This document shows, piece after piece, positions 42,201 through 54,200 of a stretch of DNA of 64,000 nucleotides. Made by a program: the position numbers and the translations under genes. Position 1 is the first letter of the stretch; every line of letters begins with the position of its first letter. The notes beneath the pieces are model-generated. The model saw only the letters and a program-made list of their open reading frames with translations, searched no databases and had not been told where the DNA came from. This stretch comes from Heliocidaris erythrogramma (lineage: Eukaryota; Echinodermata; Echinoidea; Camarodonta; Echinometridae): assembly GCA_025617745.1 (NCBI GenBank), contig CM046854.1, positions 57,128,258-57,192,257 of the forward strand, in the 5' to 3' direction.

Positions 42201-45200
42201 CGTGTAAGCCTCTGAAATTTGCGTGTCTGCCGTAAGCATGTCCTCAGGGCGGTACTGTAGATTCATTGAAATGAACTTAGTATTTCTTGTGTGTACGTAA
42301 TAAAGGGAAATGGACATATGTCCTCACATTGATGTCTGGACCCATTTCTTGAAACTTATTTTCACTTACACGAGCCACAGGTCCATTACAAATTTGCTTG
42401 TAGCCAAACAATTGCAACAGTTTCAGGAGCTGATATCAGTTATTGGAACTTGTTATCGATTACAACGTTTCATGTTCATTCCATGGTTTTGTTTTGCTTT
42501 TTTTAAATTTCAGGAAATCAATGAAGCATTATCCAGGTTTGAATCTATCGCAAAGGACTTTCCCAGCATGCGTAATGGACTACCTTTCTACGGCCTGGCA
42601 ACATCGCTCTTCAAATTAAACAGGTTGGGATTCTTTTGGGGGTCTTTCCTCAATTATAGAATCTTTTTAAGGTCTTGTGCACTTACGTTGTCATATAAAA
42701 AAATATCAGGAAGGGAATTTGACCTTGTTCAGCATTTAGACAAAGGTACGTTATTAACCTTAATGTGTGTTGGGTGGTTGTGACAGCCCAAATCACATAT
42801 AATACCTTTTGTTGAATGAAAAACATGTTTCATTCTGTGAAACGCTGCTTTCTTCTTGATGAACAATGACTAAATGAACATTAATAGACACTTGTCTCAT
42901 GAAATATTATCAGTCATACAGTTTTGTCACGTTAGACACAGAATAAAGACCCATTCACATACATGTATACCATGGTAAACTGCTGGTTTTTTTTGTTGTA
43001 TTAAATGAATGGCTAGTGGGGATGCATGACGCAACAAAGATCGTACAAGTATTCACTTACTGGTTTTTTATAAGATACTGAAATGTGAAACACAGTGGCC
43101 CGTATTCTGAACTCCGGTTTAACTTAAACCATGGTCTAAATGTGTGGTTTAACTATGGGCAGCCAAATTTGACACAGATCTCTAACAGTAGATATTCAAT
43201 TTATTAGCATTTTTGGTACTTACAACTTTTAACAAATTTCTGGGAATGATAGTAGAATAGTTTTCTTGATCGTTAAAACATGAGACCAGAAACCAGTAAA
43301 CATAAGGAAAATACAGTGTGAACAAATGTTTGTCATTTTGGGCTACCCATAGTTAAACCACACATTTAGACCATGGTTTAAGTTAAACCGGAGTTCAGTA
43401 TACGGGCCATTATGTTTAAAAAAAAAAAACTTTTGTTTTAAGGTGGTTTACTGCAGCATATTCGAAAGAGCCTGAAGAGCCAAAGTCATTTATTTGAAAT
43501 CCATTGACCTGTATTCTGAACTCTGGTTTAACTTAAACCATGGTTTAAATATGTGGTTTAAAGGGATACGCCACCGGGCGGCCGTGGGCAAAGTCAGGAT
43601 TGCGTAAGCCCCATTCACTCGTACACAAAGTTTGTGCGTCGAACGTGCCCGTTGGACTAAGTGGGATTATATTTCGGCTGCACGAAGCCTGAGGTTTGCG
43701 CCCCGCGGGGCAACGGCATGATTAGGTAACGATCACGGTGCCCTCTCGCGGCATTAAAACGTCCACAATCTGCGGTTGAGTATCCCTTTAACTATGAGTA
43801 GCCAAGAATGTTAAAACTTTGTTTACACTATATGTTCCTTATGTTTACTGGATTCTGGTCTCATGCTTTAATGGTCAAGAAAACTATTGTACTTACCATT
43901 CCCAGACAGTTTTTAAAAATGCTGATAACTTGAATATCTACTGTTAAGGTTTGTGTCACATTTGGCTGCCCATAGTTAAACCACACATTTAGACCAGGTT
44001 TTAAGTTACACTGGAGTTCAGAATATGGGCCATTGTGTTCAGATTTTAAGGGTGTTACAAGAACCTGGAAAATCAAATATCTTAGAAAAATGTTAGAAAT
44101 ATATGTGGCCATGCCGTCTCTGACAAAAATAATCCAAGTAGTTTTAACTGAACTATATAAAGTTAACTTTGCATGAATTTAAGTCAAATCCGTTGGAACT
44201 GCAAAAAAATTGTTCAAGTTCTGCAAAATTTGACTTAAAAAATGGAAATGACACATGTTTTGCATAGCTTGGTTTAAAAAATTGATTTGACTTAGAGAAA
44301 GTTCGATTTATGCGACTTTGAGTTATGCAGAGTTAACTGTACACTGTATGTATACAATGTATATTTTCTACAGGTTTAGTGAAGCTCTAGATCCTATTGA
44401 AAAGAGCTTGTTCATCACAACCCACTTTGATCACACCATTCACACATGGCCTGGTACATCAACCAGTATCGAAGAAACAGAGAAAGGCAAACTGGAGGTA
44501 AGAGCAACAATTTTTCTATTTGTTTTCAATGTACGGGGGCCATGTTTTTTGTTAATAAAACTAGTCAGTTTATTCACATATTTTATGTATTACCTGATCT
44601 ACTTTTACTTCCAAGAGTAAACTTTTGAAAGGTATGTCTCTATTCATGACTTTGCTTGAAGGCAGGTTTCTGTGAAATTGTGAAAATATCATGCAATTGT
44701 ACAATTTTAATGTTACTGTAATAGGTAAAATTAAAGGGGATTATCTTCAAAAGTATTGTCATCTCCCTTTACCTTTAACTAGGGGTCACTGAAAGACCAG
44801 CACCGTTGCATTCATGAGGTGTGTGCATTAAGTTCTGTGGCTTGTTTTCCTGTACTAAGGACAAAGACCACCTGTCTATAAAGACCACAATTTCTGTTTA
44901 CCCTTGAAAACTGAAACATGTATTAAAGGAAACTGTACATAAAGACCACCTGCTCATAAAGACCGCTTTTCTTGTCTCCCTTGAGCGGTCTTTGTAGACA
45001 GGTTTCACCGCAGTAAGAAATGAAAGTTATGAACTTCTTCGTATCTTTTGAACTAGGCTGCACTGAAAGAGCTTCAGCGGTGGTGTAAGAACCCGCCCAG
45101 TCCTGACGCAATCTGCAGGTACACAGAGTGCACTTCCAAGAGAGAGATGTACCTCTCTGATCTAGACTTCAAGGGTTATATCAAGGTACAGTGCAGCGAG

Positions 45201-48200
45201 CGTTGTTACATAGACTACCATATCACATGCTGGAAGGCCATCAAGAATGAGAGTAACATTACAGGAGAGAGGGTAAGTTGCAGGAGGAGTAACATCCTAT
45301 TTGGGCATCATTGATTGATTGTTGATATAGAAGAGGAGGAAGAGAATGAGAGGGATACGTCTATCCAGAGTTTCACAATGCTGATTTATAAGAAGGGGGA
45401 GGGGGATGGGACTATGCCACGCTGAGTTTGAGAAGAGCGTCAATGCCGACTTGTGAGAAACTCTGCGTAACCTCTCCAGCGTGGGTGAACTGCATGACTG
45501 TATGCGGTCTATCACATCCTCAACTGACACGACCAATCACACAAGACTTTGAAAATCAATAGTGATTAAACAAACAATTCCTTGATCAAAGTTTTGATGG
45601 CTCCCATCCTGACTAGCTGCTTTACAAAAGAAAAAGAAAAAGGTATGAATATGCAAAGATGCATTTGCATGTTTGTAACAATCTCAAATACTGGAGAATA
45701 AATATTATTGTAATGTACTATTTACAAAGTTCAAGACTTTAGAATTTGTTCTTTACTGAAAATATATATCTCAAATTACAACTTTAATACTTAAAAAAAC
45801 GTCATTGAGGATATGGTGCAAGTATACCAGTGAATAACATAGAGAGTTATTACCTCTTGTATTAATCAGGAAAAAATAAGAATCTTGAGCTTGGTTTGAG
45901 TGAAATTCAAAGAATACTAAATCAACGTGCTAAGTCATAATTCAAGATATATTGTATCTTTCAACTTGGGAAATCAATTCTGTTTTGTAGGAGGCTTTGA
46001 AGACTAAGTGCTCCACACCTGACTGTTTAGGAACGCTGAGTATCATCAAGGTGATCGGAGCCAATGGACTTGTCAAGACAGAAGCTAAGGTTGAGAAACC
46101 TCCAAAGCCGCCCAAAGATGAAACCAAGAAGAAATCTGCCCCGTAAGAAAATAGTTAATTTTGGAATTATCGGATGATTTCTGTAGTTTAGAATTTAGAA
46201 AGAATAGGAGCTATTGCATCATGTAATGACAACTGTTTCTGTGAAAGAAATTGTGCTGTTTGGCAGTCATGTTTGACTCTTTATTAATCTACATTTGCCA
46301 CTTTCAAGTCAGGAGTAGTATGTAGGAAACCTGGTATGGATGTTATTCTTTTTGTTTCTGGCAGGAAACCTAACAAAGACCAGAAGAAAGGGAAGAAGTA
46401 CCGCAAGCCACACCACAGTGAGAGCTCCAAGGCAGAGAAGGGACAAGGGGATGCTGAAGGTCAGGCTGGACATGGTCAAACAGCAGAGGGCGCTCATGCA
46501 GCCAAGGAAGGTGGGTAAACTCATTGTGGAGCTGCCTGTGGACCTCCTAACCTCAGTACATAGAAGTCATACATGTAGCTACCAATGCTTCCTGTTTTTG
46601 AAGATTGATTCCTACTTTGAACTTTCAAACTGAAAACTTTTGTGTAAAAGCAAATAAAATACACCATTCCATATTTTTCCATTGGAGTTTTCGGATTCTT
46701 GCTGTGAAAGGTGTCGTCCACATCAAGCTGTGTATAATCAACAGATTCCAGTATGTGCACTTTTATTTCATATGTAAAATGATGTCAGAATTATTCACTC
46801 TACATTTTTTAATAATCCAAAGACCTTAAAATGACCACATTGTATCAATTTAGAGGGTACAGATGTTACATGGACACCATGAGGTTATCAGCACCTCACT
46901 TGTTTGTAATCTATAATCAAAGATCTGACAAAAAGTAATGTCGGCTTAACAAAGTTGTCTAGTGTGTTGAACTAGACACAGATATCCAGTAAACTAAACA
47001 CTTGTTCAACCATTGCCATTTTACCTATTTTGTTGCAGATGCATCTCATAAACCAGCTCATGGGGCAACCAAAGCGAGGAGTGGATCGGATGCGGGTATT
47101 GCTGCGGCCATGGACTCGACTCTGAATGATGCCTCTGGAAGCCAGAAGGTTGAGGGAGCAGAAGGAGCTGATGTGGAGGAGATTAAACCAGAGGCTACAT
47201 ACGTCCTGAAGAGGGATGAGTTTGAGGATGTTGACCAGGTAAGACGACCAATCACCAACATAAATAATCTGTGTATTGTGAAAAGGTGTGACATTATCTC
47301 CTAAAAGTACTTAAGACATTCATATGATGATGCACTGTGGTATATTGGTGAAGGCTCTTGACTCTCATACGAGAGGTCCTGGGTTTGATCCTCGCTGGGT
47401 GCTTACGTTCTTGGACATGTTTTACCCACATTTATCTTTCTCCATCTCGGTGTAAATGGGTACCTGGCAATTGCTGGGGTAATAATAATTGCAGGGCCCT
47501 CAGGAAGAACAACACTGTGAGGCTTCCCTGGGTAAACAAAACTATTTATTATTAATGACAGCCAATTTTACAAAAAGAAACTATCGAGATTTGCAGTAAT
47601 TCTACGTTGTTTCAATTACGATTTGATTTTTTTTGCGACGTGAAACTTTCGCAAGTCTCGACCACTCGCGAAATCCGCACAATTTTCTTCCATGCGAAAA
47701 TTTCTGGATTTACAGTATGAGTAAAAATGATGGGATAAGAATGATTTCCTGGTAAGAAAAGTAAAATGAAAGAGATATGATGATGTTGAATTGAATGGCT
47801 GCATCTCTCACTTAGTGAAACAGTTTTACCTTCACACTCCTGAACATTCAGTTTTTGTATATTCTTTCCTTCTCTCTCTTCCATATCCATGTACCCTCAT
47901 CCAGAAGAAGGTCAACAAAATCAAGCCTAAGAAGAGCAGAAAACCTGTGGTGGTAAGATAATGTTAGATTTTATTTATTTCGTTCATGGGAGAAGGAATT
48001 ATTCAGGATACAGATGACTTTCATGAAAAGAGAGGCTCTTTGTTCATTCTCTTGCAAATGGCGCGCTCAGTTTACATTCTAACATTTTCTTTGTTACCAG
48101 AGCTCTTTTTCAGTTTTCTAGAGCTCTGTTGGAGCTCTCCACAGCTAAATTGCTCTCTGCTGACGTGTATCTTTGCACTGGTGTGAAGAGTATTGTCCTC

Positions 48201-51200
48201 TGATCTTTTCTTCTGCTATTACATTACAGTTGGATGAGGAAGCCACCAATATTGTACAGTTTGATTTTGGACCTGATCATAGACAGCTCTACGGAGCTGA
48301 TGATGCTGAAGAACTTCAAGAAAGGATGAACAGGTAAAACTACAGTTCTGAAAAATTATTGAGATTTTATCCTCTGGACCGCTAATTTTGAACTTGTGTT
48401 GAAAGGGTGCTTTGACAATGCTCCAGCAACAATTGCTAAAGGCTTTATTTTGTCAAAGGTATAAGATTGAAAGAGCATGCAGAGAAAATGCAGATACTGC
48501 CCCCTCCCCTTGAAATACCTTAATGTAACAAGGGTCTATTTAGTCTATCTGTTATCTTTTGCAAACGTGGAGGCTGGGCAGTCAATGCTGAGGATCTTCC
48601 CTTTGCCCTTTGCCTTTGGGTTAGGAGAAAAGAAAGTACAATTAGGTTAGGTGCCAGACTCTCGCCTCTTTCCTTTAACTCAATTTTCAATGAAAAAAAG
48701 GATAAGGCCAAAAAAAAAAAATTGTTGTATTGGCGTAACGGGTCACTGAAAAATAGGGTAGGTAGGTCTGGATTTTTTTTTTTTTTTTTTTTTTTACGAC
48801 AGTATAGTACATAATACACGCAGCTAGTTCTGTCCGCAACACTTCCGGGTTTTTCGATCGCGATCGCAAAGGCAGCACGATACGCGATATCGATAGCAAA
48901 AAAAACCAAAAAAAACCTAGGGTCGGCGACATTTTTAGGGTCGAGCGGGTTACGCCAATACAACAATTTTTTTTTTTTGGCCTAACTTTGATACATACCT
49001 GTTTTCTTTTTCCCCCAAACTAAAAAAAGATGGCAGTAAACATGGACTGTGTCTGAGGATCAGCCCTTGTCCTTTTTTTAACCGAGGAAAAGAATGTTTT
49101 GAGGGTTCATGCAGACATGCCCTCCCCCTCCCATCCCTCGAGTTTCAATGAACAAAGAAAGCTTTGACAGTTACACGTACAGTGTACACATATGCTCTCT
49201 TTCCCACACTCTGAGAATGGCAGTCAGGTCAGTGTCGATGGTGTCTGAGGATCACCCTTCCTTATATTCCCTATGCCTTTATCTGGGGAGTAAAGAAAAT
49301 AGCTCTGTCCTTCTCTCAGTTTTCAAGAAACAAAGAAGAACTTTGACATCTTTGTTCTTTTCCATCTGTCAGAGGTTGGCAGTCAACGCCGACAGTGTCT
49401 TAGGATTGCCCCTTTGCCATATGCCTTTGTGGAAGGGGGTATGGACATTATTTTGAGGGGTGATTCAGCCTACCCAGCCCCTCCTTCCCGCCCCACCTTC
49501 TCCTTCAATATTCAATGAATGGACAATGAAGAAACTTTGACATGTGTTCTCTTTCCTTCCTTTAGAGGTTGGCAGTCAACGCCGACAGTGTCTTAGGATT
49601 GCCCCTTTGCCATTTGCCTTTGTCGAGGGGGGTATGGACAATATTTTGAGGGTGGTTCAGCCAACCCAAACCCCATCAATTTCCCTCAATTTCATACTGA
49701 TACCCCCCCCCCCCCCCGCCTTCCTTCAATATTGAATGAATGAATGAGCAATGATTATAGCACATTTGTGTTCTTTCCCACTCTCAGAGGTTGGCAGTCG
49801 ACGCTGACGTTGTCTGAGAATCGCCCCTTCGCTATACCTCCACACCTGCAAGACGCTGCTAGGGAGATTGATGCATCGTTCCAGCAGGCGCCATCGATCA
49901 TTCTGCCAGAGACAGACGAAGAGAAAAGCCAGAAAATGGTCCTTTTCATGTAAGTTGATTTTAGTGATTTTTATAAAGAAGAAGTTGGATTGACGGAATC
50001 GACAAATTGATTGATGTATATATGTGTATATACAGTGTGTTTCTTAAAAAGAAACCCAAATTTTCACATAAATTACTTTAATAACAGTTATTATGTCCTG
50101 AATAGTTTTAATTATTCATGAAAAATATTTCATCCTCTCATAAGATTCCAGTTATGTTATGATAGTGTCATGCATGAATGAATTTGAAAGTGAGTGAGCG
50201 AGCACAAAAGCAATGCTTGGCGTTATTCAGTTAAGTACAATGCAAAGAAACAAAACAAAGACGCAAAGACACAAAGCAAAGTTATGTGATATTTTATGAT
50301 GTTCCTTAGTCATCTCTCAACATGTATGCAACCTTGAATGAGATATGACTAAAAAAATAGCCCCAATGTCCTTCCAGTTGATTGCACCGTCTGCCCGTGC
50401 AAGTATGTGCGGGAGTCGAAGACAAACGGGAAATGAAAGCAGAATGTTCAATCGTGTTCATGAAAAGATCCCCATCATCCCACTCTTGTGCGCAAATATT
50501 GTATTTTATATTCCACGTACTAAGAATCTTGCTGTTAGATTGGTCAAGAGGTAATCATGTGAAAAAATGTAGTTTTCCCCATATCAATCGACCCGAGAAG
50601 AAAAGTTCGTGACCTCGACGGAATAGTACTTATTTGTTTCGCTGATCTCTTCAGTCCATTACAGAGTCACAATGCCTTATCAATATTTGGGTACGCGCGA
50701 AATGAAAGTGCGTGACCTCTACAAATATTCAATTGAAAAGTGCGTGACCTCTACGAATAGTCAAAATGAAAAGTGTGTGAACTTTACGAATAGCTCCATA
50801 GGTGTACTAAAATAAGCGCGCATTGCCCAATCGCGCGCTTAAAATGACAAAAGGGATACGGTTTATGGGGGTTAATGGTGGTTTTAACATCTTTTGTGAA
50901 TTTATTCGGGCCTAAATCATAAATGTCTTTTTCCAGAAGTAGAGAATAATTGTCTTTCTCGTACCAGTTAAATGTTTCAGATGCGGAATATAAAGCAAAT
51001 AATCACCTTTTGATTTCAGGCGATGAGACGTACTATCACTTCCTCTGCGATCTGAATGTATACGCTATCTAGATAGCTACATCCAAATCGCCTCGGAAGT
51101 GATAGTTTGTCCCATCACCTTCACCAACGGTAATTATTTGCTTATTAGTGTAGGAAATATATGATGATAATGATATTCAAAATGTAGAGTGCCATGAGCG

Positions 51201-54200
51201 CAAACCATGGCAGATTTAGAGCTGTGTAAACATCCATATTTTTATTATTCTTGTGCATCATTCTGTTGGAATGCAAAGATTTTGCTCTCATCAGAAAATG
51301 TTATCACCATGCTACCTCTATGAGGCAGCTTTTTACCTCTGTCAATATACCAAACATTTTAGAATTCTTGATAAGATCTGGTATCTTTTATAGCATATAG
51401 TCTATCATGTTGTAGATCTTTTACTTTTTACTGTGGTATAGTGTATTATTATCCATATTGCAATGTAACCCCACAATATTTAAGCACAAAGTATCACTCT
51501 CATAATCATATATACGTACTGTGCCCCAATATAGCCCAATAAGGTGCTGACAGGGCGTTAAACAAACCCAAAAAAAAATATTCTTGTGCATAAATATTGA
51601 AAGCTGAAATAGAGTGACCTGCAAACTACAATTACTTTTTTTGTTATTGAAAATAAACAGTTTTGTCATGCTATTACTCGTATGTCAAAATTTGGGTTTG
51701 AGGAGTCTACGCAAACGTACATAAAAGCTGTTGACAGTGTTATCTTGTTTTCATCTTGTTTTCATCTTCTTTCATCTTCTTTCAGTAAAGGATTTATATC
51801 CTTGTATGAAATTACTTTTATTCTCTCTCTCTCTCTCTCCTGCAGCCATTTCAACGATATCTTCACAAGCAATGGCCCTCTACATCTCCAGGATCCGATT
51901 TTAACTGCATCTATGGATCGACTGACATTTGAACACCAGGAACTCATAGTTAAAAGGGGTGGTCTCAAATCGTTCCTTTGTGAATCTCGAGATATGGTTG
52001 TTATTGGTGAGTGTGCTAGTATGAAGATTGACTCTGAGAAGTGCAGAGAGCTAGCCATCTCTAATGGGTATCAGGAAAGAGAAACAGTGAGTGATATAGC
52101 CGGTTACACGCTGAATCCTGACTCTGCTCCCTTCTATCCAATGGCGGGATTTAACTTGGGTCTGAGTGTGGGGAACAACTTGGTTGATCGAGATCAGTAT
52201 GCTGAAGGACTCGTCTCAGGTTTGGACTCGTTTGGCGGCTCTGACTATAGCGATGAAGAGGAGGAGGACGAAGAAGAGGATGAAAGTAAAACAGGTGAAA
52301 GTGAAGAGACAAAGAATGAATCGGACATTGATGACACCTTAACTTCTTCAAGTGATGATGACGATGATGATGATGAGGATGAGGATGAAAGCGACAATGA
52401 CCATGACGAAGCCGATGATTCTTTCAACGATGCAACGTTGGAGATGCATGCATCTAAGTACGAAGGTGTAGAATCAGAGCTGGATCCATCCACACTGGCA
52501 AGCAACATCACATGTCCGTCCAATTCCAAGGTCGATGGCATTGACGTTGAGGACTACCATTGGGAAGATCATTATAGCTCCAAGGAACTCACTGTCGAGG
52601 AGGTAGAGGATGTTGTCCTTGATGAGGAGAAAGACATGAATAGAGAACAATCAAGCTTAGAGCTGGGAGAAGTAGGGACAATGGGAAATGCAGGGAACAA
52701 TGAACCTATAGCAGATAGTAATAATAGGGACCTTGAGGGTACTAATGACTCTACAGAAGGGCTTGAGAGGCAAGAGGGTGTAGACCTTGCTGATCTAGAA
52801 CTTGGTAGTGATGGTGTCAGTATGAGTAGTCATCAGTCTGAACATGGAGGGAGTATTCAAAGTGATAGACCTGAATCTGTAGTAAGTGAAGTTAGTGATA
52901 TAACTGATAACTCTGAAAGTACCAATGCGATTGGCGCGGGTGCTACTAGTTTAGAACCACCAACAATGGGACAATCTTCAAGTGAATCTCATGAAAAGAC
53001 TTCTGAATTGAACCTAGTTACTGTGAATCAATCTATCAAACTAGATGAAGCAAGCAGTGATGATGGTACGCCTGTCGATGGGGATTTGAACCCACTACCT
53101 TATGTAGTGAATAATAGCGACATCCCCAGTGTAGTTCAACCTATCCTAATACCAGCAGCAACCCCTCTATCTATTGGTGCCCATGTGGGTAACACCGAGA
53201 TGAACGAGCCAGTAGAGAAGGGAGATGACAGTTGGAAAGAATCGCAGGAGACTCGTTTATCTGAAAACGACTATGAGAAGATGTTTGAAAAGCGACTGCA
53301 GCAGTGGAAGGAGCATCACCCGCCCTCGCTTGTCCACGAGCAGAGAAGCTTCGGGACGAACACGGACGAGTACTTGGAGGACGAGGAGTATTTGAATCAG
53401 AAGACTGATGCTCTCCATGTGAGTAAACGCCTCTCTTCTTCGCGAGATTTCCAGCTTTTATACCTGTCATTTTGACAACCTTTTTTTCCCCCACTCTCCT
53501 CTCTAGCCCCTAGCCCCCCCCCCCCCCAGTCTGAAGTTATGTCCTCCTTCCCTTTTTACCCATTCTTCTTTCCCCTTTTGTCACCTCTATTCTTCCCCAA
53601 TCTCTTATACCATGCTCCTGTCATCCTTTTACCCTTGGTTTTCTTCAGAACTGGTCTGTCAAGAATTACTACTATTCTGCATTGCTTGGATCGTAAGAAC
53701 CATAAGAAATTTTCTGGTGCACAATCATAAGATAAAATATTTCAATTAAAAAAAAAAAAATCCCAGGTGGCTTTGGAAAAGGCGGAAATTGGCAGGCAAC
53801 TTGCAGATGAGAGGATGGTGCAGTATCGCGAGGCCGTCAACAAAAGTGTGGATGAAAAAATCAACAGCTTGCAGCAGAAATATGAGGTAAGTTGTGGGTA
53901 TAAAAAAAGAAAATTGTCTGTTGAATGCCAGAGCCCAGAAGGGCATTAATTACATTCAAAATGGATTTGAATTTTACATGCAGCTCTTCTTTCACCCAGC
54001 ACATGATTCAATGGTAATTCTTCTTTTGGTCTTGGAGCTATTATTTGAGAGTAATTTTGAAAGTTATTCTGAATCATGAATCATGTAATGAAAATGAATC
54101 CTTGTAGTAGTTTGGACCAGTATTTCTTTTTCTTTTTCTTTTTTTTTCTTTCTTGAAAAAAATATGAATTAAATGAATAAAAATCTTGCTTTAAAGAGAA

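Larger units (their letters stand above)
27038..42257. mobile_element. 15.2-kb terminal-inverted-repeat element, family unknown
   Basis: Left end CAGTACCGCCCTGAAGAG and right end (inverse) CAGTACCGCCCTGAGGAC match perfectly for 14 bases and well for about 25. Both sides are flanked by TA. Both subterminal regions are dotted with ACACGCAA, CCGTGT and GTGTAAG words, as transposase-binding ends often are. I see no transposase. The inside holds tandem arrays, a LINE remnant, SINE pieces and a SAP-like short ORF. It fills most of intron 14. It could also be an old autonomous element swollen by later insertions. Confidence 0.72.

Noticed and set aside
49373-49760. Alternative coding exons at the exon 23 copies
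   Set aside because: In the phase set by exon 22 they reach TAG within 12 codons and lack the conserved remainder of the exon.
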